Below, in pieces: positions 8,060 through 18,079 of a stretch of 64,000 nt of DNA (position 1 is the first letter of the stretch; each line of letters opens with the position of its first letter). Below the pieces are notes generated by a model. The model was not told where the DNA came from, searched no databases, and saw only the letters and a list, made by a program, of their open reading frames with translations. Both the position numbers and the translations under genes were made by a program. Origin of the DNA: Shinisaurus crocodilurus (Eukaryota > Chordata > Lepidosauria > Squamata > Shinisauridae); assembly GCA_021292165.1 (NCBI GenBank), contig CM037877.1, positions 165,256,242 through 165,320,241 on the forward strand, written 5' to 3'.

Positions 8060-10918
8060 TCAAAGCATCTCTGACAGCTGCACCTTGAATGCCTCCAGAG
8101 TGGGAGAGCCCACGACCTCCCTAGGTAGTTGATTCCATTGTCTTATTGCTCTGACAGTCAGGAAATTTTTCCTGATGTTTAGGTGGAATCTAGGTTCCTG
8201 TAACTTGAGCCCATTATTCCGTGTCCTGCAAACTGGGATGATCGAGAAGAGATCTTTGCCCTCCTCTGTGTGACATCCCTTCAAATACTGGAAGAGTGCA
8301 ATCATATCTCCCCTCAGTCTCCTCTTCTGAAGGCTAAACATGCCCAGTTCTTTCAGTCTCTCCTCATAGGGCCTTGTTTCCAGTCCCTTTATCATCCTTG
8401 TTGCCCTCCTCTGAACCCTCTCCAGTTTGTCTATGTCCTTCTTAAAGTGAGGTGCCCAGAACTGGACGCAGTACTCAAGATGAGGCCTAACCAGTGCCAA
8501 GTAAAGGGGAATTATCACTTCCCGCGATTTGGAAGCTATACTTCTATTAATACAGCCCAAAATTGCATTTGCCTTCTTTGCAGCCACATCGCATTGCTGG
8601 CTCATATTCAGTTTGTGATCTACCACAATTCCAAGATCCTTCTCACTTGTAGTATTGTTGAGCCAAGTGTCCCCCATTCTGTAACTCTGCATTTGGTTTC
8701 CTCTCCCTAGGTGCAGCACTTGGCATTTATCCCTATGAAATTTCATTCTGTTGTTTTTGGCCCAGCGCTCCAGCCTATCGAGGTCACTTTGAATTTTGTT
8801 TCTGGCTTCCAGAGTATTAGCTGTTCCACCCAACTTTGTGTCATCTGCAAATTTGATAAGCATTCCCTGTACCTCCTGATCCAAGTCATTAATAAAAATG
8901 TTGAAGAGCACCGGGCCCAGGACCGAGCCCTGTGGTACCCCGCTCGTTACCTCTCCCCAGTTTGAGAAGGAACCATTGATAAGCACTCTTTGAGTCCGAT
9001 TCTGTAGCCAATTGTGGATCCACCTGATAGTTGTTCCATCTAGCCCACTCTTAGCTAGCTTACTAATCAGGATATCATGAGGCACTTTGTCGAAAGCTTT
9101 GCTGAAGTCCAGATATATAATGTCCACAGCATTCCCACAGTCCACAAGGGAGGTTACCCGATCAAAAAATGAGATCAGATTAGTCTGACAGGATTTGTTC
9201 TTGACAAATCCATGCTGGCTTCTAGTAATCACTGCATTGTTTTCAAGGTGCTTGCAGACTGACTTCTTTATAATCTGCTCCAAAATCTTCCCGGGGATTG
9301 ATGTCAGACTGACTGGCCTATAGTTCCCAGGTTCCTCCTTCTTGCCCTTTTTGAAGATGGGAACAACATTTGCCCTCCTCCAGTCGTCTGGCACTTCACC
9401 TGTCCTCCATGATTTCTCAAAGATAATAGACAGTGGTTCTGAGAGTTCTTCTGCCAGTTCCTTTATTACTCTAGGATGCAGCTCATCAGGCCCTGGAGAT
9501 TTAAACTCGTTCAGAGTAATCAGGTGCTCCTTGACCATTTGCCTATCAATCTCAAGCTGCAATTCTGCCCCTTCAGTCTGCACTTCAGGTTTGCCAGGGG
9601 GGTCATAGACCCTCTTTTGGGAGAAGACCGAGCCGAAGTAGGAATTGAACACTTCTGCCTTTTCTTTGTCTTCTGTTATCAATTTGCCATCCTCATTGCG
9701 TAGTTGAACCACCAGTTCTTTCTTCTGTCTTTTACTGTGCATGTATCTGAAGAAAGCTTTTTTGTTGCTTTTAGCATTCCTCGCTAACCTTAGCTCATTC
9801 TCAGCTTTAGCCTTCCTGACACTATTCCTGCAGTTCTGTGCTACCTGCCTGTACTCTTCCCCTGTAGCCTGTCCTTCCTTCCACTTCCTATACGTGTCCT
9901 TTTTTGTTTTCAGGTCATCTTTGAGTTTATTGTGAAGCCACATTGGCTTCTTCTGTTGCCCTCTGTCTTTTTTCCTTGTGGGAATTGTTTGCAATTGTGC
10001 CTTTAAAATTTCCTTTTTTAAAAACTCCCACCCCTCCTGGGCTCCCTTTCTCGTGAGAGTCACTTGCCATGGGATCTTACTAATCATTGTCCTGAGTTTG
10101 TTAAAATTGGCTTTCCTAAAATCCAGGGTACGTGTTTGGCTACACTCAGCTTTTGCTTCTGTAAGAATCAAGAACTCAAGTATAACATGGTCACTTTCCC
10201 CCAGAGTTCCCGAAACTGCCATTTTATCCACTAACTCGTCTCTGTTGGTTAGAATCAGGTCAAGGATAGCCGATCCTCTAGTTCCTTCCTCCACTTTCTG
10301 TAGGAGGAAGTTATCAGCAGCACAGCTCAGGAATTTCTTGGAGGGGCCATGTTTGGCTGAATAAGTCTCCCAACAGATATCAGGGAAATTGAAGTCTTCC
10401 ATTACTACCACATCGTGCCTCCTTGAAACAATGGCAATTTGCTTTTCAAAAGTTCCATCCTCGTCTTCTCCTTGATTGGGTGGTCGGTAGTAGACTCCAA
10501 CCGCCATGTTCGTTTTATTCTTTGCCCCCTTTATTTTAACCCAGATGCTCTCAATGGGGCTGCCAAGCTCCTCTTCCTGTATCTCTGTGCAGAGATACGT
10601 ATTTTTAACATACAGTGCAACTCCACCTCCCTTTCTGTTGCTTCTGTTCCTTTTGAACAAGTTATACCCTTCAATTGCTGTATTCCAGTCATGGGAGTCA
10701 TCCCACCAGGTTTCAGTTATCCCTATCAAGTCGTACTTGCCCTCATGTATCAAGAGTTCAAGTTCGTCTTGTTTATTGCCCATACTCTGGGCATTAATAT
10801 AGAGACATTGAAGACTATGTGCTTTATAGTCCGACTTTCCCCCTACATTTTGTGGTAGACTATCAATGGGCACCGCTGGAGCTGTTCTCTCCATTGTGGC
10901 ATAGAGGCCTTCTTCCAT
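8060..10918 (-). CDS. CR1 ORF2: endonuclease and reverse transcriptase (952 aa)
   Basis: Uninterrupted frame of typical CR1 ORF2 length. An APE-type endonuclease fills about residues 35-250: N42 in YINAQS, E69 in ITETW, YYRPP near 143-147, then VVMEDFNFPD where DFN is at 175-177, and SDH at 242-244. The usual glycine before DFN is glutamate (E174). Reverse transcriptase covers about 470-760: SPGPDELHP, NYRPVSLTS, LDFSKAFDKVPH, GVPQGSVLGPVLF and the catalytic FADDTKLGG at 690-698. The C-terminal domain follows. Compared with copy B it lacks four residues (DRHL) just before the final SEML because of a 12-bp in-frame deletion. Its start ATG has a fair context (accaatgg), 38 nt after the ORF1 stop and in another frame. 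The product would nick target DNA and copy CR1 RNA in the nucleus. Whether it is active is unknown. Confidence 0.93.
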   Translation of the reverse strand: MEEGLYATMERTAPAVPIDSLPQNVGGKSDYKAHSLQCLYINAQSMGNKQDELELLIHEGKYDLIGITETWWDDSHDWNTAIEGYNLFKRNRSNRKGGGVALYVKNTYLCTEIQEEELGSPIESIWVKIKGAKNKTNMAVGVYYRPPNQGEDEDGTFEKQIAIVSRRHDVVVMEDFNFPDICWETYSAKHGPSKKFLSCAADNFLLQKVEEGTRGSAILDLILTNRDELVDKMAVSGTLGESDHVILEFLILTEAKAECSQTRTLDFRKANFNKLRTMISKIPWQVTLTRKGAQEGWEFLKKEILKAQLQTIPTRKKDRGQQKKPMWLHNKLKDDLKTKKDTYRKWKEGQATGEEYRQVAQNCRNSVRKAKAENELRLARNAKSNKKAFFRYMHSKRQKKELVVQLRNEDGKLITEDKEKAEVFNSYFGSVFSQKRVYDPPGKPEVQTEGAELQLEIDRQMVKEHLITLNEFKSPGPDELHPRVIKELAEELSEPLSIIFEKSWRTGEVPDDWRRANVVPIFKKGKKEEPGNYRPVSLTSIPGKILEQIIKKSVCKHLENNAVITRSQHGFVKNKSCQTNLISFFDRVTSLVDCGNAVDIIYLDFSKAFDKVPHDILISKLAKSGLDGTTIRWIHNWLQNRTQRVLINGSFSNWGEVTSGVPQGSVLGPVLFNIFINDLDQEVQGMLIKFADDTKLGGTANTLEARNKIQSDLDRLERWAKNNRMKFHRDKCQVLHLGRGNQMQSYRMGDTWLNNTTSEKDLGIVVDHKLNMSQQCDVAAKKANAILGCINRSIASKSREVIIPLYLALVRPHLEYCVQFWAPHFKKDIDKLERVQRRATRMIKGLETRPYEERLKELGMFSLQKRRLRGDMIALFQYLKGCHTEEGKDLFSIIPVCRTRNNGLKLQEPRFHLNIRKNFLTVRAIRQWNQLPREVVGSPTLEAFKVQLSEML

Positions 10919-10956
10919 TGGTACCCCCGAGTTTATGTCTCCCTCCCCTGTTGGAT

Positions 10957-11985
10957 TCAGTTTAAAGCCCTCCTGATTAAGTTCCTCATGCTGTGGCCAA
11001 ACACATTCTTCCCAGTCCTTGTGAGGTGCAACCCATCCTTTGCCAGCAGTCCATCTTCCAGGAAGTGTAGCCCGTGGTCCCAGAATCCAAATCCCTCACG
11101 TCGGCTCCACCTTCGTAGCCAGTCATTCACTCGGAGTATTTTTCTTTCCCTTTCTATGCCTCTTCCAAGTACTGGAAGGATGGATGAGAAAACTATCTGG
11201 GCCCTGAAGTTCTTGAGTTCCCTTCCCAGCTCTTCAAAGTCTGCCGTGATTTCTTTGTAAATCCGCTTGGCAGTATCATTTGTACCCACATGGAAGAGAA
11301 GAAAGGGGTATGTGTCGGTGGGCTGCATGAGCCTCGGCAGCTGCTCTGACACATCCTTAATCCGTGCCCCAGGGAGACAGCACACCTGGCGAGTCCATGG
11401 GTCTTCGCGACATACTTTGGCTTCGATCCCCCGCAGGAGGGAGTCTCCCACTACGAGTACTCTTCTCTTCCTCTTGCTGTAGGCCTTGGTTTGATTGCCT
11501 CCACTTGACTGACCCTCAGCCTCTTGCTCGCTGTCACGTTGGGTGCCCGGTAATCCGTCCTCTGCAGGCTGTCCTCTGCCCTCGTCCTCAAGTACATGGA
11601 AGCGGTTCCATAGCTCCACTGCTTCCACAGGCGCAGAGTGTCTTGTAGTTCTTCTGCTCCTAACAGTCACCCTTTTCCAGGGAGTTCCCCCTGCATTATT
11701 TTCCCTTGCCTCTGCAGTCTCCGACTCCGCCTCATCCTGCAGTTGCCCTTCTGGCTCCTGTACTGTGCTTTGGTGCTGTAGATCCACCGTTCTGTCTAAG
11801 AACTCCTCGCTTTCTCTTATGCTCCTGAGGGTTGACACTTGCTGCTCCAGTCCTCTGACCTTTTCTTCCAACAGCGTGACCAGCTTGCACTTGTTGCATG
11901 TGTAGGCCATGTTGATCTCCGGCAGGAAAACAAACATTGCACACCCCTTGCAGGTCACCACCACTGCTGAGTCCTTTCCTTCCAT
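10957..11985 (-). CDS. CR1 ORF1: zinc-binding, coiled-coil, SGNH-esterase protein (342 aa)
   Basis: Intact frame. Residues 12-33 hold a CX2C-X14-CX2C pair (C12, C15, C30, C33), the zinc-binding motif seen in CR1 ORF1. A short coiled coil (VTLLEEKVRGLEQQVSTL) follows at 36-53, and an acidic linker extends to about 165. From 172 it is an SGNH/GDSL esterase: GDSLLRG with nucleophile S182, HVGTND with N236, and KDGLHLT giving D317 and H320. The triad and oxyanion residues visible here are all present. CR1-type ORF1 proteins are thought to bind RNA/membranes and help retrotransposition. Its substrate is unknown. It lies upstream of ORF2 on the same element. Confidence 0.92.
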   Translation of the reverse strand: MEGKDSAVVVTCKGCAMFVFLPEINMAYTCNKCKLVTLLEEKVRGLEQQVSTLRSIRESEEFLDRTVDLQHQSTVQEPEGQLQDEAESETAEARENNAGGTPWKRVTVRSRRTTRHSAPVEAVELWNRFHVLEDEGRGQPAEDGLPGTQRDSEQEAEGQSSGGNQTKAYSKRKRRVLVVGDSLLRGIEAKVCREDPWTRQVCCLPGARIKDVSEQLPRLMQPTDTYPFLLFHVGTNDTAKRIYKEITADFEELGRELKNFRAQIVFSSILPVLGRGIERERKILRVNDWLRRWSRREGFGFWDHGLHFLEDGLLAKDGLHLTRTGKNVFGHSMRNLIRRALN

Positions 11986-12008
11986 AGTGCTCTGTTTCTG
12001 TCTTCCTA

Positions 12009-12009
<1 letters not shown>

Positions 12010-12049
<40 letters not shown>
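12010..12049. repeat. (AT)n microsatellite in CR1 leader
   Basis: About 20 AT units, 25 bp upstream of the ORF1 start, followed by a short tttatttattta tract. Probably expanded after insertion. Confidence 0.95.
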
Positions 12050-12056
<7 letters not shown>

Positions 12057-12066
12057 TATTTATTTT

Positions 12067-12480
12067 AGGGACCTCCCCCTTGACCTCCCCTGCCGAACTC
12101 CGCTGCCAAACTCCTGTTTGCTCTCCCTGTTCGCTCGTTCTCTGGGAGCCTAACCGCTTATCACAGCCCCGAGAACAGCTGGAGCCTCTCTCCTGTTGTG
12201 CTCCTGCTCAGCTGGGAGTCAGGAACAGAATGAGCTCCCAGGCCACGCTCTGCAGTCAGCCCCACTTCCTGCAATCAGCTGCAATCAGCCCCAGGTAGTT
12301 GCAGTCAGCAGGAGCTTCTGCTCAACAGAATGAGCTCTCAGGCCACGCCTTTCCCTTGCAGCACTTGTTGTTGTACTACTCCGCTGCCAAACTCCTGTTT
12401 GCTCTCCCTGTTCGCTCGCTCTGTTCTCCTTGCTCCTCTCACTGCTGGCTTGCCTACTCGTTGACTCAGAGAGGGCATGT
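12067..12480 (-). promoter_or_regulatory. CR1 5' leader with repeated segments
   Basis: GC-rich, repetitive sequence upstream of ORF1. A roughly 41-bp block containing ccgctgccaaactcctg occurs at 12097 and again at 12378 (281-bp offset). A second block, aacagaatgagctc...aggccacgc, occurs at 12224 and 12324 (100-bp offset). Non-LTR elements carry internal promoters here, and repeated leader units are known in several LINE families. Promoter activity is inferred, not seen. Confidence 0.6.
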
Positions 12481-12945
12481 GATCAGGCATCAACAGCCAC
12501 ATGCAGGACTAGGAGGTTCTGGGCGGTGCGCAACAATGCTGACACCAGCCCTGATGTTATGCTAGAGTTGTCAGGATGCTGTGATGGTGTTGGTGGCAGG
12601 CAAATACGCTGAGGACAAATGGTTCCGGTGGCTCATTTATTAAAAATGCTTGTTTGGGACAGAAGTTAGCTCTGCAAATAAGCATACTGATTGTGCTCCA
12701 GTGGGAATGTGAAAATGCTCCTCCCAACACTGGGGCCTTCTCTAGAAGAGGATGAGCACCCGTAGAACACAAAGAACGTGTGCAGCATTACTGTCCTCAG
12801 GATTCTGACCATGTTATGACTGATAGGGAGCCATCAGTTGCAAGGTTGAATATTCCAAAAGAATTTTCTTGATAGTTTGAGTCGTTATGTCATCGAACAT
12901 TTGCCTAATGTTTTTAACCCAATGTATATAAATTTTATATGCTGG
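12481..12945. other. Unassigned sequence between CR1 and L2
   Basis: No recognised repeat or gene. A minus-strand frame ends at 12814 and stays open through about 12944 (…QTIKKILLEYSTLQL…). It is AT-rich, shows no domain I recognise and may be chance or an old element remnant. Confidence 0.4.
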
Positions 12946-12949
12946 AGAA

Positions 12950-13330
12950 GGCCAAGCCAGGCAAGTAGCCCAGCCTTGCTGCTTGCTGCTTGCTGCTGCC
13001 TGGGAGGGACTATCTGCACCACCAGTGGGACTGCTGGCTGCCCTTGCAGGACCGGGCCCAGCCAGGAGCCACCCCGCCCCACCTGCAACTGTGGGGCCAT
13101 AAAGATCCGGCCCCAGCGGGGGCGGGTCCACCGCCAGCGGGGTCGCCACCAAAGGGGCGACACCAAAGGGGGCCGCCCCTTCGGGGGAGCCCCTTCGGGG
13201 GTGGCGCGAGGGCGAGGGCCTGTCCCCCTGCTGCTGGGGATATAGGTGGGGCTGGGATTTTTAAGAGGCCCTTCTTTTTGAAGGGCTTGGGCTTTTAGTG
13301 GTTGATTTTAGGGGTGGGTCTCCCGCCTGA
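12950..13330 (+). promoter_or_regulatory. CpG-dense 5' region of the L2 element
   Basis: The strongest GC/CpG concentration in the window. It includes a two-unit direct repeat of gccccttcggggg near 13176-13200 and related ccaaagggg motifs just before it, able to form stem-loops. Likely the element's internal promoter/leader; inferred. Confidence 0.5.
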
Positions 13331-16300
13331 TCGGCGGAAGCAAGGGGGCATGTGCCTCTCCCAGGGAGATGATGGAGGGAGTTCTGGGGGGCAAAATATA
13401 CCATTGTTGAGCAGCAGGCACTGGCAGAACGCTAGGGGCAGGCCGCACCGACTAAGGGGGACAAGGGATCGATGCTTAATACCTATCCCTTGTCCCGGGC
13501 CTGCCCAGAGCCAAGGGATAACTGGGGGATGTGTGGCTCCTCCCCATACCTTGCGCTTGCTGTTGTGCAATGCCAGGTTCGTTACCCAAAAAACATCTCT
13601 CATCCACGACTTGATCCTGGATGAAGGTGCAGATCTGGTATGTATTACGGAAACCTGGCTGGACGAGGCCACTGCTCCAACTCTGGCGGCCTTGCGTCTG
13701 GCTGGTTTCTCATATGCCCAACAGCCAAGGGGTGGGGAATGGGGAGGGCGAGTGGCTGTTCTCTACCGGGAGTCCTTGGTCCTCACCAGACTCCCTCTCC
13801 GGGAGACCAAGTTTATCGAGTGCATGTACTGGAGGTTGGGTCCAAAGGGCAGTCTAGGGATTCTGCTCGTGTACCATCCACCCCGCTGCACGACAGACTC
13901 CCTGGCCGAGGTGCTGGAGGTGGTCTCCAAGGTGCGTGTGCTGTCCCCTAGGCTATTGGTGCTGGGGGACTTCAACGTGCATTTGGGGGCTGCCCTCACG
14001 GGGGCATCTCAGGACTTCATGGAGACCATGGCTTCCTGGGAGCTGCACCCTGTATTAACTGGACCTACCCATGTAGCCGGTCATGCACTGGACTTGGTTT
14101 TGTTTCTGGAGAGGGGGGAAATGATCTGGAAATCGGGGGTATATCCACCACCCCCTTGTCATGGTCAGATCACTATCTGGTGGGGTTGGATTTCTCGGTG
14201 CCACAACCCCTCTGCAGGGGTGAGGGACCTATTAGGATGGTCCGCCCCAGGCGTCTTATGGATCCGGATGGATTCCTGAACGCGCTTGGGGAATTGGAGC
14301 ACACAAACGGTAGCTCGGTCGAGACCCTGGTGGACGACTGGAATGCTGCAATAACCAGGGCATTAGACCGAGTTGCCCCGAAGCGCCCTCTTCGCCTAAA
14401 CAGAGCTCGCACAGCGCCATGGTTCACTCCGTCGCTGTGAGCTCTGAAACAAGAGGTGAGAAGGCTATAGCGCTGATGGCGTAATTCCCGCTCCGAAGAC
14501 AATCGAACACGGGTTAGAGCTGCATCTTCAGCCTACCGGGTGGCGGTGAAGGCAGCAAAAAAGAATTTCTATGCTGCCTCCATTGCGTCTGCGGAGTGCT
14601 GACCCAGGAGGCTGTTCCAAGTGGTCCGGAGTCTGGTCGGTCCAGTCGCTCCGGACCCACTGGAACAGTCTAAAGCCTCCTGTGAGGCTTTAGCAAAGCA
14701 CTTCACAGATAAAATCGATCGGATTAGGAGTGAGATATCGTGCGTTGTGGACACAGGGAGTGAGTGGGAGGAGGCCAACGGCAGACCGGTTTTGTGGGAT
14801 AAGTTCTGGCTGCTTCCTTCTGATGAAGTGGACAAGGTGCTTTCATCTGTGAGGCCGACCACCTGCTTGCTTGATCCTTGCCCATCCTGGCTCATCATGA
14901 GCTGCAGGGAGAGACTGGGTGAGGGGATCAAGGCAGTGGTGAATGCCTCCCTTGAGGAGGGAGTGATGCCATCAGCCCTTAAGGAGGCAGTAATAAGACC
15001 GCTTCTAAAGAAGCCCTCCTTGGATCCCCAGGATTTAAACAACTTTCGCCCAGTCTCCAATTTCTGGGCAAGGTGATCGAGCAGATGGTGGGTGCTCAGT
15101 TGAAGGCACACTTGGATGAAGCCGATTATTTAGATCCATGCCAGTCGGGCTTCAGGTCTGGACATGGGACAGAGACGGCCTTGGTCGCCTTGGTGGATGA
15201 TATGAGGAGGGCTTTGGATAGGGGCGAATGCTCCTTTCTAGTCCTCCTCGATCTCTCAGCGGCTTTTGATACCGTTGACCACAGTATCCTCCTGGACCGC
15301 CTGGAGGGCTTGGGCTTGGGAGGCACTGTATTGCAGTGGTTCCGGTCCTTCCTCTCTGGAATGTACCAGAGGGTAGTTCTCGGGGAGGAGGCTTCGGACC
15401 CTCGGCTGCTCACTTGTGGAGTGCCGCAGGGTTCCATCCTCTCCCCGATGTTATTCAACATCTACCTCAAGCCGCTGGGAGCTATCATCAGGAGGTTTGG
15501 GGTGCGGTGTCATCAGTATGCGGATGACACGCAGCTCTACCTCTGTTTCAAGTCCTCACCAAGGTTGGCCGTTGAGACCCTGTCCAAGTGCCTGGAGGCA
15601 GTGGCTGGCTGGATGGGAAGGAACATGCTGAAACTGAACCCCGACAAGACCGAGGTACTTCTGGTGGGGGACAAGGGGAGGTTAGGGGATGCTGACCTGG
15701 TGCTGAATGGGGTACATCTACCCCTGAAGGACCAGGTCCGCAGCTTGGGGCGTCATTCTAGACTCCCAGCTGTCCATGGAGGCTCAGGTGGCGGCTGTGA
15801 GCCGGGCGGCGCTGTATCAACTCCATCTGATACGGCAGCTGCGCCCCTACCTTCCTAATCACCTGCTCCCATCAGTGGTTCATGCCTTGGTCTCCTCTCG
15901 CCTAGACTACTGTAATGCGCTCTACGTGGGGTTACCCTTGAAGATGGTTCGGAAGCTACAGCTGGTACAGAACACGGCGGCTCGCCTGGTTAAAGGCAGC
16001 CGCTGGCGGGATCACATCACGCCAGTGCTGAAGGATTTGCACTGGCTACCAGTTGCTTGCCGAGCCGAATTCAAGGTGTTGGTTTTGACCTTTAAAACCC
16101 TATACGGCTCCGGTCCAGTCTATCTCAAGGAGCGTCTCCAGCAACACCAAGTGGGCCGCTCAACAAGATCTGCCACGGATGGCCTTCTCCTTGTCCCTTC
16201 AGCCAGAGCAGCTGGAGTGGTGGGGACGAGGAAGAGGGCCTTTTCTGTGGCGGCCCCCGTACTGTGGAACTCTCTCCCGAGTAACCTCCGCCATGCCCCC

Positions 16301-16366
16301 TCTCTGCTGAGCTTCCGTCGCTCATTAAAAACCTGGTTGTTCAGGCGGGAATATGGGGTGGGTTAA
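13302..16366 (+). pseudogene. L2 endonuclease-reverse transcriptase ORF (disrupted)
   Basis: Endonuclease motifs appear in order: ITETWLD (13636-13656 region), LLVYHPP, LVLGDFNVHLG and, after a frameshift near 14110-14135, LSWSDHYLVGLDF. In-frame stops fall at 14438, 14468, 14474 and 14600. Reverse transcriptase begins near 14820. A second frameshift occurs near 15060-15075, in the NFRPVSN block. The RT core then reads LDLSAAFDTVDHSILLDRL, CGVPQGSILSPMLFNIYL and the catalytic YADDTQLYL. A third shift near 15745-15755 (an extra g in cttggggcgtc) precedes the C-terminal region, which ends at 16364-16366. The domain order and size fit L2, and all damage is point-like, so the copy is only moderately old. 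Cannot make a functional protein. Confidence 0.9.
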
Positions 16367-16439
16367 AATTTTAAAATTTTAATATTGTTTTAAATGTATT
16401 TTATTGTTTTTATTCTATGTACATCGTCCAGGGTGGCCG

Positions 16440-16530
16440 GTTGCCGGCCAGATGGGCGATAAATAAATATAAATAAATAATAATAATTATATGGGGGAAA
16501 GTGCAAAAAAATAATAATAATAATAAAAAA
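16440..16530 (+). repeat. L2 3' tail microsatellite
   Basis: aaataaatat/aataata repeats, with a second interrupted aataata tract at 16510-16530. L2 elements end in such short tandem repeats rather than poly-A. Confidence 0.8.
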
Positions 16531-16534
16531 AAAA

Positions 16535-17815
16535 GTTGCCCATTCAAATAACTGCTCTCACCTTGCAATGCTATGAACTATTCAGGGGTTCTTTGTTTGT
16601 TATTGTTTTTTCTCTCACCTATGGAAGATATTTTGTTAGAATGGAAATGTTATTTGTTGCATTGGAACTGATATAATATCCAAGGTGTGAAAAGAGAAAA
16701 TGAGTTCTTTGTCCTATTCAGTTATTTATGATTAGCAGAGTCTGGATAGAATTGATGTGGAATTCCTGTCATACAGAAGTCTCATGAAACCATGGCTGAA
16801 CATTTATGAATGGTCAGCTACTCTGAACAAGAGAAAAGAGAGAGTTCTCTTGCTCTCCGCAGCATTTTGACCACTTATACAATGCCCAGGTCACATGATG
16901 CCAGTATATTATCTCTTGGAAGTACTCTTATCATGGTTCCACAGTCAGTGATGGCCATGTCAGCACATATAACAAAATAATTTAATGATACAGGCTAGAG
17001 CATATTATGAAAGACACCAAAATCCATCTGGCCCAATCCCTGGACCAAAGACAGAACCCCATCTATCTACTAATTGTCCATGGATCATTCTATGCAATCC
17101 AGATCACAGTTTTCTTCTGGCAGACAATGGGTGTACTAAAGACAGATGCCTACAGACAAAATAGTTCCAGATGACTCAAGCAAGACAGCCAAGCCATATG
17201 CTGCTGCTCTGGTTATATTCAGTTTGGCAGAAGAAATACAAAATACTAAACCCTTTTAATACAAAAAACAGGGTCTTTTTTCTCTAGCTAATTTGTCCCA
17301 CAGGAAAAACATCTTACCTTATCTCATTTAATCTTACCTTATCCACAGATAGATAAGATTCTATATGTCTATCTATTTCTTAAATTTATATCATTCATTC
17401 ATAGCCTTATGGCAGTCCAGGTGGCAAACAAAATAAAATCACAATATAAACATACATTCCATAAATATACATTCCTTCTTGACCTTACTTTTGGTAATCA
17501 GTAAGACACTGGATATGGGAAGAATCCATACACTGGGTAGTATACAATTGTGCCCCAATGTTAGCACTAATGATGTTGCACTAGCATAAATCAACCTTTG
17601 CACAAGCTAATTAGTGCTTACTAGGGCAATGGAAAAAAGCAGTGATTTTCTGCCTAATCTCAATGGCAAATCTCCACTTCCTCCCATTGCCCTATCAAGT
17701 CCTAGTTATGTTGTGGAAGTCTGGACACTAGCTCAGCATCATTAGCACTAGCATGGGCTGCTGGGGCACAAATGGATATTACCAGCTGTCAGCTGAGTCT
17801 TCAAAAAGGAAATGA
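16535..17815. other. Unassigned non-coding sequence
   Basis: No gene seen. A possible old LINE/SINE tail lies at 17370-17470 (atggcagtccaggtggcaaa followed by A-rich sequence). Otherwise I see no structure. Confidence 0.5.
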
Positions 17816-17819
17816 GGTC

Positions 17820-18075
17820 CCCTCCCCTGTCCCATGATGCCTTAGAGACAGGCAGCCAATGTCAAGATCACATGCCTCCCCAATATGTGCTGTGTGAAGA
17901 AGTACTTCTTTTTATCCATCCCGCATCCCACCATTCAGCTTCATTGGATGACCCCGGGTTCTAGTAAATTGGGAAAGGGAGAAAAGCTTTCCTCTATCCA
18001 CTTTCTTCAAGCCATGCATAATTTTATGCACCTCTCTCATGTCCCTACTTCAAGAATATGCAGAAATAAAGAAAG
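17820..18075 (-). repeat. Old CR1-type 3' coding fragment
   Basis: The plus strand reads gtgaagaagtacttctttt and ggatgaccccgggttctagt, closely paralleling 45.72-45.83 kb, where the minus strand clearly encodes a CR1-like ORF2 tail. It is degraded, with no open frame of note on the minus strand. Confidence 0.6.
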
Positions 18076-18079
18076 CACC

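Larger units (their letters stand above)
7971..12480 (-). mobile_element. CR1 retrotransposon copy A, near full length
   Basis: Minus strand. 3' end at 7971 in octamer repeats (catagaat/attctatg), the CR1 hallmark, with no poly-A. It includes a short 3' UTR, ORF2, a 38-nt spacer, ORF1 and a GC-rich 5' leader with repeated segments. The 5' limit is not sharp; similarity-type features fade after about 12480. Copies B (20.2 kb), C (22.6 kb) and D (44.0 kb) are close relatives judging by very few differences along shared parts. No target duplication was found, as is usual for CR1. Confidence 0.9.
12950..16500 (+). mobile_element. L2-clade LINE, near full length but decayed
   Basis: Plus strand. 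A CpG-dense 5' region leads into one long ORF broken by stops and frameshifts. It then has a short AT-rich 3' UTR, the terminal phrase gatgggcgataaataaat and a microsatellite tail. The start is approximate. Motifs (GDFNVHLG, LDLSAAFDTVDH, YADDTQLY) are those of vertebrate L2. It sits 0.5 kb from CR1 copy A in the opposite orientation. Confidence 0.88.

Noticed and set aside
8270..10858. Several plus-strand frames across CR1 copy A (for example 146 and 139 codons)
   Set aside because: They are antisense shadows of the CR1 ORF2 and recur identically in copy B for that reason.
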